Shown here in pieces: positions 26,228 to 35,418 of a stretch of DNA of 64,000 bases (position 1 is the stretch's first letter; every line of letters starts with the position of its first letter). Made by a program: the position numbers and the translations under genes. The stretch lies in the NCBI GenBank assembly GCA_028023455.1, contig JAQFVV010012405.1, positions 13,048,031 through 13,112,030 of the forward strand, given 5' to 3'. Below the pieces are notes generated by a model. It ran no database searches and was not told the origin of the DNA. It worked only from the letters and a program-made list of their open reading frames with translations. The stretch is from Epiperipatus broadwayi (Eukaryota; Onychophora; Udeonychophora; Euonychophora; Peripatidae).

Positions 26228-26535
26228 ATAAACTTGCGGATACTAAATGATTAATTGATTAGGTACTTTTTTTATAGAAAGCAAAAATAGAATGTGATTT
26301 AAAATGCAAAAACAACAACATACATAGTATTTTTCATCTATAACCTTTAAACAGATTTACATTATAGACTTGTAAAATTTATTACTTGCGGACACTAAAT
26401 GATTAACTGATTACGTACTCTTTTTTTAAAAAACAAAAATAGAATGTGATTTAAAAAGCAAAAACAACAACATACATGGTGTAGGCGTCTACAATGTTTG
26501 AACAGATTTACATTATAATCTTGTAAAATTTAATG
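26228..26535. repeat. Tandem duplication (~155 bp x 2) inside the mariner-like element
   Basis: Units starting TTGCGGATACTAAATGATTA (26233) and TTGCGGACACTAAATGATTA (26387) share the full order of landmarks: AAATAGAATGTGATTTAAAA, AACAACAACATACAT and CAGATTTACATTATA. They differ at scattered bases. No coding content was seen. Confidence 0.85.
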
Positions 26536-26570
26536 TGTGTATATAAAATGGAGAATGAATTATGAACTTC

Positions 26571-26757
26571 TTTATTGCATAAATCTATTACAGTACTATT
26601 TAAAGTGCTGAAAATATTGAAATTATTAGATGGAAGTTGAACTCCAATAATGCACTATTACTTTAAATATGATGTGAGTGCACAAAATTTATAATATTTA
26701 AAGCAATAGTGCATTATTGGAGCTTGACTTCTGATCTAATAATTTTTATTGCATAAA
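26571..26757 (-). mobile_element. One-tailed palindromic element, family Q, 13-bp TSD
   Basis: The direct repeat TTTATTGCATAAA lies at 26571-26583 and 26745-26757. Inside, arms 26620-26670 and 26694-26744 are complementary; the left contains CTCCAATAATGCACTATTAC. The loop is about 23 bases. An unpaired 36-bp tail (26584-26619) occurs on the left only, so in minus orientation it is at the 3' end. The element is only 161 bp and is nested in the mariner-like transposon. Sequence is unrelated to families M and P although the plan is the same. Confidence 0.7.
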
Positions 26758-26849
26758 AGGAAACCATATACAAAAATATTAAGAAGAAACATGAATCGCA
26801 TAACTTCAAAATTGCATTAAATAAATTCGCATAAAATGAGACCCAGGTG

Positions 26850-28130
26850 TAATTTAATTTTATGAATATTTGCAAAGTTCAAATATGAGTTTTTAGAATT
26901 AATTTTGTTTGTAAATGTAAATTTCCATCAAATTAACCATATGATGTTTTCGCACATGTTGCTTTGTTTTTTTATTAATTTGCCCACCTAGTGAGAATTT
27001 CTACAAGCTTTATACTATAGTATGTGTATTCTCCTATATACATTATAATATCAAATTTTAATTTGAAAAAATTTTATATATGGCAAGAAAATCAAAAAAT
27101 TCCTCAAAATAATAGAATTTAACTCCATCCTGGTAAATCCCTCTATTGTATTCTGACAGGTTTTTGACATCACCACTTCTACGATGTCATTTAAAGAAAA
27201 TAGTTTGGATAGCCAAAAACATGTTTATTTGTGAATTTATTACAATTCTAGATATTTTTGTACAATATTTATTAGAAATCAAAATATAAATTATTAATAA
27301 TTGATTTTGAATGGAATACTTTATTTTCAAAAATAGAATGTTATATTAGCAGACAATGAAAATATGCTCTAAAGCGAATTAGAAGTTTAGCTTTCTACAT
27401 AAGCAATCTAATTATAATAATGAGTGTGAAAATATCACAATTTTGCAATAAATATTGAAAAATTTTAAACTTTTGAAGCATATTCCTTTAGATATAAAGA
27501 AATAAATAAACATTCATTTAGATTTTTTTTTTTAAATGACAAATAATGAAGATTTCATTGATTTTTTAAAATGAAAATAATCTTTCTAGAAATAATGATA
27601 TATAATCTTTTTGTTTTGATTACAATATCATTATTTTTAATATTTATAGAAAGAAAGTATAAAATTTAAAATTTATTTCAGTAGTAAATAAAAATATCTA
27701 TCAAATTAAAGTCAAATTTATTATTTTTGAATTAAACTTTATTGTTCATAAAGAGTTACATTGTTAAAAATATATGGTTGAAAACTACATAGCTTTAGAG
27801 CAAACATATAGATATTATTGGTACAATTCAAATAAATTATTAGCAGGTGACTGATAAATGTAAGATTTGAAACAGTATATTTGCCTATAGTTCTATTTTC
27901 ATTGTCTGAAAATTTGGTTCATCAGTTTAAAATATTTTTGATTGAATTAAAAATATCTTTTTGGACTATTCAATACACAGATATAGTGTTTAGAAAATTG
28001 TTGAAAATGAGATATGTAATGAAAAAAAATGTTCTGTTACAGTAAAGTCATTTGGTTGTTTGAGGTTATAGACTGTCTCGGGTTTTTAATAGTGTCCATG
28101 TAGCAGCAAAAAATATCTCGGTGTGCAATT
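26850..28130. other. AT-rich stretch, no gene seen
   Basis: No repeat or coding signature could be supported. Confidence 0.5.
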
Positions 28131-28139
28131 TTTACATCT

Positions 28140-29900
28140 CTGGCCTTTAGTTGTTCAAGCTTATTGGAAATATGGCTGGCTGCCTTCTGGTGTTATTTCC
28201 AAGACCGAAAGTACATCTGGTGCACCACAAAGTATATAAACAAAAAGTTTCTGCATGTGCTGCCAGTATTGAGCCTTTACTATGTGCCTCCATTAGATTA
28301 TCAAGTGTGATGTTATTTTGTCTATATGTGTTAATCATTAATTTCTCGGTTATTTGTCAGAGCTGTGCAGGTGTGGAAAAAGTGCTGTTTTGTTTCTTCT
28401 TCCCTGTAGCACAAGGACAAAAAAGCATCAATTTTGGTGTAAAGCCTGCGGTATTTAAGTAAATAGGTGATATGTAAAGTGTTAAGATTTAACCTTAAGA
28501 GAAAGTCAAAAAATTTGGGTTCCCATAACCATTTTTTGAATCACTGCATCAAATAACTGTTGTTTATATTTAGCATTGGTGACTGAGAATCAGTAGTTAT
28601 GTCTGGGTACAGCATATTATAAATGCTCCAATAGGTGTATCTACCAACACCCAAAAAAGACACCTAATCATAAATGCTTAGGATTGGTTTGCAAGCAATG
28701 ACAAATGTCCATGTGAAGATGGTCATTGGTCTGTGGGTGTTATTTGAAGCATGCATTCAAGAGTTGGAAAACTTCTTATCTGTGCAGCTAAGATTTTAAT
28801 ACTTTTTTGTTTATGAAAATTTTGAATGGAAGACCTAATCCATTTCTGGTTGGTGGAAGACTAAGTCATTTTACAGAGATGGAGACTACATTTATGCACC
28901 ATAACAGCTTGCTACAGAATGAGTAAATTAACAAAGTGAAAGATTTAGTGAAGTTTATGATTGGTGAGTAATAGGCTATTTTTGTAGTTACAAGCTGATT
29001 GAAAAGACATACTTTTGTATATAACAAGAGGGAGGTTTTGGAGAGAGAACTGGTTATGCATTTAGCATCATCTTTCAGTTTTTTCTGGATCTTTTGTTCC
29101 AGAGAGCCCCAGGTAGAAAGGAAATCCAAGGAAATTAGTTGATTTACGATGATAAATTTGTATAAGCATCTAGCCAGTGTAAAAAACCAAGCTGGTATTT
29201 TATTAATGTTGATCTTGAGTTTATATTTGAAGGTATATTCATTAAGTATTTTTTCCAGAGGAGGTAGTTGTTTTTTGGAGGTAAGAAAAATAGTAAGGTC
29301 ATCCATTTATGCAGTACATGGTATACATAGTCCATTGTGTGGAATTTGAATTCGTTGTAAATTTTTGTTGTATTTTGTTTATAAGAGGGTTAATATAGAA
29401 CATGAATAATAAAGAACTGAGTGGCAATCTTTGAGATATGGATTGGTGAGGTGAGAATAAAGGTGATTTTCTACCATTAATTGTAATATGGATTTCATGA
29501 CTAAGGCATAGGTTGGTTAGTAGATATAAGAGAGAGTGAGGTATTTTGGTGTTTTCAAGTATCTGAATTAAAATTTCAATAGGAACTAAGTCAAAAGCAG
29601 TCTCAAAGTCAATTTGAACAGCCATTGGAGCATTTTTTCTGCTTTCGAACTCAATCTACAATGGTTTTGAAAAAATGGGCAGCTTGGCTTGTTGAGGAGC
29701 CTTTTTGCATGTTGCATGGGTGACAACAGAGGGAGGTGATATGGTTTTATTTTATTTTTTAGAATATTTTCCAGGATTTTAATACCAAGGGGTTCCATAA
29801 AGATTGGTCGCAGATTAGATAGATTGGATATTAAAGCTTGCTTTTTGTTGAATGAATCTAATAAGATTGGATATCAGAAATTCTATGTTGAACATGAGAA
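28140..29900 (-). pseudogene. Decayed non-LTR reverse transcriptase (family J)
   Basis: The minus strand preserves an RT in order. First come NILKNKIKPYHLPLLSPMQH (about 29760-29700) and RT motif A as AVQIDFETAFDLVP (29620-29580). A degraded motif B follows as SQRLPLSSLLFMFYINPLI (about 29440, with the expected QG.P.SP altered), then the motif C region MDDLTIF (29306, first position of the usual Y/F-x-D-D changed). Downstream a C-terminal Cys/His segment reads LCYREEETKQHFFHTC (about 28420-28370). Many stops and frameshifts make it inactive. It differs from LINE family L in every motif, so it is a separate Jockey/CR1-like lineage (inferred). Confidence 0.75.
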
Positions 29901-30317
29901 CAAAAAAAATGATGAAATGTTGAAGCAACATGACAGAGTTAAGTCCAATTTATTACATTCTGATATAGAATAACAGTTTAATACTGAAATTAAAAGTTTA
30001 AAGCTTACAAAATATTCGTTCACCAGAAAAAGCAATTAAATCTGTAGCAATACAGAAAGATTAATGATAAAAGTATTAAAAAAAAAAGGTAAAAAAGGGC
30101 TATAGAAATAAAAAGAAACTTTTTTCTCTCTTACTAATAATAAATAGTATCTATCAATGTTCTCTAGTTGGAATTTGCCACATTACACTTTCTTATGTCA
30201 TCTAGGAACAAACAAAAAGTAAAATATATAATGACTAGTTTTAAAATGAAACAGTTCAACATAAAATAATGGCAAAAGCTATAGATTTAAACCAATTCAC
30301 TGCTGTAGCATAAAAAA

Positions 30318-30450
30318 ATTCTAATGGCTTTATTGCTAGGGAGTTCATAAAAAGTTTGAACACCAGAACTGCGCGTACCAGAATTGATTCTGGGACCTCC
30401 CGTTCCCAAGACAGGTTCTCTACCACTGTGTCAAACTGCATGTTATTATG
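30318..30450 (-). repeat. tRNA-derived SINE (family T), copy 1
   Basis: On the minus strand a tRNA-like head folds. The A-box region is ACAGTGGTAGAG. The anticodon arm is CCTGT/ACGGG closing CTTGGGA (anticodon TGG, proline-like). The T arm is CCAGA/TCTGG closing ATCAATT. The SINE body CTGGTGTTCAAACTTTTTAT follows. The same body occurs at 31495-31610 and about 49440-49552. It is a SINE rather than a tRNA gene because the acceptor stem is not closed and the body continues. Confidence 0.65.
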
Positions 30451-30701
30451 GGACAGATGTTATAGCATCACAATATATTTATGCAGTTTACCATTTCCAC
30501 ATGTTATATAAACATATGATGTTGTACTAATTTCCAGCTTATCATTCAAAATAAATATTTTAGAATTAGTTGATAAGTTCTCACTGGCAGTCATTATAAT
30601 AAAAGACACATTGAGAACTCTTTAGCTATTTAAAATTATTGGCACTTACATTAAATGTATAAAAAGCACAATCATTGCTCTGATCCTGCCTTTACTTGTA
30701 G

Positions 30702-30790
30702 TGCTTTCTTGTGGGTATTAAGTCAAAAACATAATCAGATGATCAGTTGCTCAATAGGCCCATGTTATGCTCAAGCATCAATAGGAAGAG
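30702..30790 (+). CDS. Candidate internal exon, unknown protein
   Basis: An 89-bp open segment is bounded by a strong acceptor (CCTGCCTTTACTTGTAG at 30685-30701) and a strong donor (GAAGAG|GTAAGA at 30790/30791). It encodes AFLWVLSQKHNQMISCSIGP followed by CYAQASIGR. It enters with one base completing a codon and leaves with one base over (phase 1). Leaving phase 1 matches the 42487 candidate, where the joined codon would be GAC (Asp). Residue use is mixed, with several Cys, unlike chance AT frames. No family was recognised. Confidence 0.35.
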
Positions 30791-31034
30791 GTAAGAAAAT
30801 TTCAATTGGATCATTTTATATATTTTTATCTGAATTCGATCTATGAATCTTTAACACTTAAGACACTGCATTATGTGATTATTCATATAGTATACGAACA
30901 TTGATGGGCTGTTCACCAACACGCATTAGCCAGTGTGGTGAGTTTATTGGCTTTTTACCTCTGAGTTTAAGATTAAGACACAGCATGGTCTTTCTTCTCA
31001 GTTTGAATGTATGTGTAAATGAAAAATATTTTTC

Positions 31035-31376
31035 CAATCAAAGAAGTATAGAGAGATACATGTTGGGAGTAACGAGAAGAGATTGAAAACACAATATATG
31101 GGTAAGAGAACAAACAGGTGTTACTGACCTCATTGAAAAAAAGACTGAAGTGGAGTTTGGCTGGACATATTGCTAGAAGAGATGATAATAGATGAACACT
31201 TGAAATCTTAAACTGGATTTCAAGAGATTGTGAAAGACCCAGAAACAGACTACATGTGAGATGGATGGATGAAATAAGAAAATGTGCAGGGGTGATGTGG
31301 AGAAGAGAAGCTAGATGGATTGCACTTGGAGAGATCTTCATTCTGCAGGAATTGATAATGGTCGATGATGATGATG
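31035..31376 (+). pseudogene. RTE-like LINE, C-terminal fragment, copy 2
   Basis: With two frameshifts or stops, the plus strand encodes QRSIERYMLGVTRRD, then VTDLIEKK, a W-GH-ARRDDNR-like block (AGHIARRDDNR), LEILNWISRDCERPRNRL, and RWMDEIRKCAGVMWRREAR to LGEIFILQ. This order (ERSMLG-x-RD, VTDI, WAGHIAR, RW-D, LGE) is the well-known C-terminal region of RTE-type endonuclease/RT proteins. It ends in (GAT)n at 31363-31376. It is longer than copy 1 and equally dead. Confidence 0.85.
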
Positions 31377-31494
31377 AACTATTTTTTTAAGATAAGTTTT
31401 TTGTCTTTTTAGATATTGTATTTTATTTTATTGATGGTTTTTTTAAAAAGTTTCTCACCATACTAAAAACTGATATTTTTTCACAAATAAAAAA

Positions 31495-31615
31495 AATGCT
31501 CATAGCTCGATTGGTCAGGAATTCATAACAGGTTCGAGTACCAGAACTTGCCAGAATCTCTCAATCCAAAGTCAAATGCATTCCCAATTATGCCAACCAT
31601 GCAAGTTTTTTTTTG
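31495..31615 (-). repeat. tRNA-derived SINE (family T), copy 2
   Basis: Reading the minus strand, the tRNA-like head (TGGCATAATTGGGAATGC) is followed by the family body CTGGTACTCGAACCTGTTAT and a T-rich 3' end. It is aligned by the shared body with copies at 30318 and 49440. The head is more degraded than copy 1. Confidence 0.55.
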
Positions 31616-31806
31616 TAATGTATAAGTAAATTTTTGTTTGATTTGTAAAAGAAATTATTCATGAAATATGTAAATATTTTAAATAAGATAATATAATTTT
31701 ATCCTTTTATTCTTAGAATGGCTCAAAGTAGTAAATCCAATATTTTTGTGTTTTGCATTATATATGTGTGTTTTTGATGTACATAAAACTTCCATTCTAG
31801 CACACA

Positions 31807-32270
31807 TTCTTAAAACATTAAAACAGGAAAAACACTCCTTACAGTAGTGCCACTCATTGCAAGCCAGAATAATCAATGGACACCAAAAGGCTTGTGCATA
31901 AAATCCCTATCTAGTGTCTACTCATCCAATATCCCAGTCTAATTTCTAGCTTGTGGTTTCATCAATGAGGAGCCTTGGATCTGAGAGCACTGCACCTTGA
32001 ATCATCTTAGGATCTAATGCAACCCTCCAGCAGCCACTTTTTATTTCTACTTAACTACAAAACTATACAAGGCTTCTCACTGCTGAAAGTCACAAGCTAG
32101 AAACTAGTCTGATGATATTGGATGAGTAGGCACTAGATAGGGATTTTATGCAGAAGCCTTCCAGCATCCATTTATTATTCTGGCTTGCACTGAGTGGTGC
32201 TACTGTAAAGAGAGTTTTGCCTGTTTATGAGCAAGCCTAAGAAATGGTGCTCATGTGGTTCTTAAAACAT
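31807..32270 (+). mobile_element. Foldback element family M, copy M1, 12-bp TSD
   Basis: The direct repeat TTCTTAAAACAT flanks it at 31807-31818 and 32259-32270. The left arm starts TAAAACAGG directly after the TSD and holds AGTAGTGCCACTCATTGCAA. The right arm (to about 32227) is its complement. Beyond it an unpaired ~31-bp tail (TGAGCAAGCCTAAGAAATGG and on) runs to the right TSD. Arms are about 170 bp around a unique centre. No coding was found. One-sided tail and variable TSD are the family signature. Confidence 0.85.
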
Positions 32271-32755
32271 ATAAAGATATCTGAAAAAATGTAAATGATC
32301 TCCAAGGTGAACTTCATGATGAGCTGTGCAATGGGTCCAGATCATAATATTCATCAGTAGCAAATAAAATGATTGGTGTAATACAAAAATTTGTATTTTT
32401 GTAAATTAAATTATATATAAACATTCATAAACATAAAATAATAAATCAGGATGGGCATTTAGTTCAATCAAATTAACAATAAATGAGTTTTTTTTTATCC
32501 TGTATTATCATGAAAAAACAAAGAATATAAGTAAGGAGAGTTTTTAATAGAAAATAAGAGAAAAAATTAAAACCAATGACTAACAAATCCATGCCACTTG
32601 GATTTAAGATTATTTGAAGATGAAGAAAAATAAGTAAAAGAAAAGAAAAAAGAAAATAACCACAATTTTAATAATATAACTATAACTAAATTAAGCTGTA
32701 ATCTTATAAAGAATTGTAAAAAGCTTTCTAAATTATGAAGTACATACATAGTGTT

Positions 32756-32802
32756 AAACCACTAAACATCACATGATCACCAGAGTTTTGCCTGTTTACC
32801 TA
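32756..32802. mobile_element. Family M fragment
   Basis: CACTAAACATCACATGATCA next to CCAGAGTTTTGCCTGTTT joins the tail end of family M directly to its arm end, with the middle missing. It is a rearranged scrap. Confidence 0.6.
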
Positions 32803-33464
32803 CATAGTGATTTAGCTAATTTTGAGATGCAAGGGTAGGCTCCATTTCAGGCATATACTAGTCAAGTTGTTCATAAATGAAAAAGTAATGGATTTCTGTA
32901 ATGTCAGTGAGAATACATTATTAATAGTATCAACATTAAAAATCTCTAACCTCTTAAGTTGTTTATTAATTTTTAAAATTTTCTGAAAATGCCAAAAATA
33001 AAAAGTATACTTTAAAAAAGAATAGAATAAAGAAAATGTTACAACAAACAAGAAAGAAAATTGAAAGCATCACAAATGCATTTCCAGTAAAAGTTTGAAA
33101 GTAAACTAAGGTAAAAGATGTTATGATATATTAGGGGAAATTGGAAAAATTTTAGATATAAAAGATTAATAAATGTATTAAATAACCTCCACACATTTCT
33201 TTAATGGGAATGAGAATGGTGAATAACCCCATATGTGTGTGTTTAATTAAAAAAATCAGATATATTAATCTTTAAGTGAGGTTTAAAGTTTATATCTGGG
33301 TTAGAAACAATCTCTAGTTCAGTAAATAATTAGTAATATGCATGACTGTATTTATCTGAAGTGGATGGTGTTAAAGTTGTTGGTGGAATGAGTTTGAATG
33401 GGTTTGAATGGCTTGTAAATCAAAATATAGCAATTTACTATTGATAAATTATCTTCATATAATA

Positions 33465-33522
33465 GAAATATATATATAGGAGAGACTGTGATCTGTGCCA
33501 ACTGATGAGTGCTTATTCAGCC
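33465..33522 (+). ncRNA. Hammerhead-like motif H1, 3'-truncated
   Basis: After a short TA tract, GATCTGTGCCAA precedes an intact CTGATGA core (33502-33508), followed by the stem II strand GTGCT, loop TATTC and AGC. The sequence then departs from the family, so GAAA, stem III and the cleavage site are missing. It is recognised by comparison with H4 and H5 at 59-60 kb and is presumed inactive. Confidence 0.5.
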
Positions 33523-33621
33523 AAACTGCATCTTGGGTTTATTTAGCTTTTATTGTATCTTTATTCATATGATTTTAAAAGAAAGTGTGGAAGGATGGAA
33601 ATTATTTAATATACTTCTAAC

Positions 33622-33957
33622 GATATTACATATGAAACAGGTAAAACTCTCCATATAGTAGTGCCACTCAGTGCAAGCCAGAGTAATCAATGGATGAGAA
33701 AAGGTTTGTGTATAAAATCTATATCTAGTGCCTACTCATCTAATACCATCAGACTAGTTTCTAGCTTGTGGCATTCATCAGTGAGGAGCCTTGTATCTGA
33801 GAGCACTGCACCTAGATCTTAGAATCTTCTTGCATCCATTGATTACTCTGGCTTACACTCAGTGGCACTACTGTATGGAGAGTTTGTCTGTTTTAATAGC
33901 TTGAGCAAGCATAAGAAATGGTGATCATGTGACATTTAGTGGGTGATATTACATATG
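33622..33957 (+). mobile_element. Foldback element family M, copy M2, 13-bp TSD
   Basis: The direct repeat GATATTACATATG is at 33622-33634 and 33945-33957. The left arm begins AAACAGGTAAAACTCTCC right after the TSD. The right arm ends near 33889 (GAGAGTTTGTCTGTTT), followed by the unpaired tail containing GAGCAAGCATAAGAAATGG and GTGACATTTAGTG. At 310 bp it is shorter than M1 because the centre is reduced. Confidence 0.85.
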
Positions 33958-33959
33958 GG

Positions 33960-35080
33960 AGAGAGAAATGGAAACAACTCTGGATCTCTGTTATAACAAA
34001 TGATTAGTTTTAATCATTGATGTATTTATCTGAAGTGGAAGGTGTCAAAGTTGTGGCTGAAGTTAGTTTGACACTTGTAAATCAAAATGTAATAAAAGTT
34101 TAATATATTGTAAAATATACAAATGTATCATAGTTTAAAATATTGATTTTTAATCAATAGTATATTTTATGTTTAATATGAAATCTTAAATAATAATAAT
34201 TTTATATTACTTTACATTATTTTTTTAAATAATATTTGTACCGTTTTCTTTTTTTTTTTTTTTTTTGAAATGTTAATATTTTTTTAATGTATAGTTATTT
34301 TAATATTTGAAAATATATATATTTTTTTATATTTTTCTAAATTTTAAAATGTTTTTTGACAGATATGAAAAAATAGTATTATACATTTTTTATTTTATGT
34401 TGATCAGAAATGTAGTAGAAATGACTGACAAATATGCATGTTAACAGAGAATTTTTAATTAAGGCTGGGTGACAATAATTAAAAAATAATTAATTTATTT
34501 TTTGGTAACAAACTCAGCATAGAATATTTTATTAGTTATTATATGCTGATCCAGTAATAGGTATATATGTATTTAAGAATAATGAGGAATATATTTTTTT
34601 ATGCAACTCTGATCTTGCTTATTTGTATGTATTTATATTTATTAACTTCATTCAATTTTTGATAAATTTAAATCTTAATATGTGATAATAATGATGATAT
34701 GGATAATAATAATATATTCATAAGTATATAATGATGGTAATTTATAGTAAAGATAATATAGATGATGATGATGATATCTCTATGGTAAGGATAATATAGA
34801 TGATGATGATGATAATGTCTCTGTGGTGCTGTTAATGTAGCTATAGGTTGATAATATTAATGAAATAAGAGGTGCTTACTTGTAAATATATACTTTAAAA
34901 ATGACTATGAATTAAGTAAAATATTATGTCAATCCAAAGAAAGCAATTATGAATATAGAACCTCATTATCAATTAAGCACAAAAAAATAGACTGAGGTAA
35001 TTTGTGAAGTCCAGTATGAATACCACTTCATCAATTTAGATAAATGGTGGAATTCCTGTGCATATGAAATGAAGAATAGA
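33960..35080. other. AT-rich stretch with minor tandem repeat
   Basis: A ~40-bp unit containing GATAATATAGATGATGATG occurs twice at about 34750-34830. A T run is at 34249-34266. Nothing else was seen. Confidence 0.6.
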
Positions 35081-35087
35081 ATTAAAA

Positions 35088-35418
35088 TTGTTTGATGCAT
35101 TGTGGTTTCTCCTTTTTCAGAGTCAGGAATCTCTCAACCACTATGCCCAGAGAAATCTGTTAGGCATCTTGCCTTCCCTTTCCATTCCCCACCTTAAGTT
35201 TTTTCCATATTCTTTTCTATCTTGCTCCATCCCATTTCCACACCATCATCTTTGCCAACTCAATGGCCTTTATATCTAAATCCCTTTTATCTTTTCCCAA
35301 ACCCAGCATAAAAACCACATACCCACTTTCTGTATAATCATTATGTTTATATTTATTCTCCCACAATGTTATTATTTGTACCCTTTCTTCTTGCACGCAT
35401 TTACATTCAATTATGGTT
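35088..35418 (-). mobile_element. LINE family L, short 3' copy (B1)
   Basis: The minus strand carries only the last ~330 bp of LINE family L: the ELAKMM-WKWDG C-terminal residues, the preceding ESGYVVFMLGLGKDKRDL block and the 3' untranslated end. It lies directly against copy B2, whose 3' end (GATGTGATG) starts at 35419, so one insertion landed at the tail of the other. Confidence 0.8.

Larger units (their letters stand above)
25599..26849. mobile_element. Mariner/pogo-like non-autonomous DNA transposon (1251 bp)
   Basis: The ends are inverted: CAGCTGGGTCTTGTTTTATG at 25599 and, on the opposite strand at 26849, CACCTGGGTCTCATTTTATG. A TA dinucleotide lies immediately outside both (25597-25598 and 26850-26851), the hallmark Tc1/mariner target duplication. 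The sub-terminal GGGGGATAGGTTAC and GCGCACAAAAG/CGCATAA blocks resemble pogo/Tigger-type ends (family knowledge, not verified by search). No transposase frame remains. The interior contains a tandem duplication, a 45-bp LINE tail and a nested palindrome, each listed separately. Confidence 0.75.

Noticed and set aside
30360-30440. Possible functional tRNA-Pro gene (anticodon TGG)
   Set aside because: Anticodon and T arms fold, but the acceptor stem does not close and the SINE body shared with two other loci follows directly.
32077-32130. CTGATGA- and CTGCTGAAAG-like blocks followed by GAAAC in family M arms, resembling a hammerhead core
   Set aside because: No stable stem II can be formed between the core strands and there is no short stem III with a cleavage triplet. 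The palindromic sequence explains the match.
33936-33941. TTAGTG at the M2 tail and CACTAA at 32756, suggesting CACTA-type transposon ends
   Set aside because: Other copies lack the motif at their ends, and the flush 9-13 bp TSDs exclude the 2-4 bp duplications of CACTA elements.
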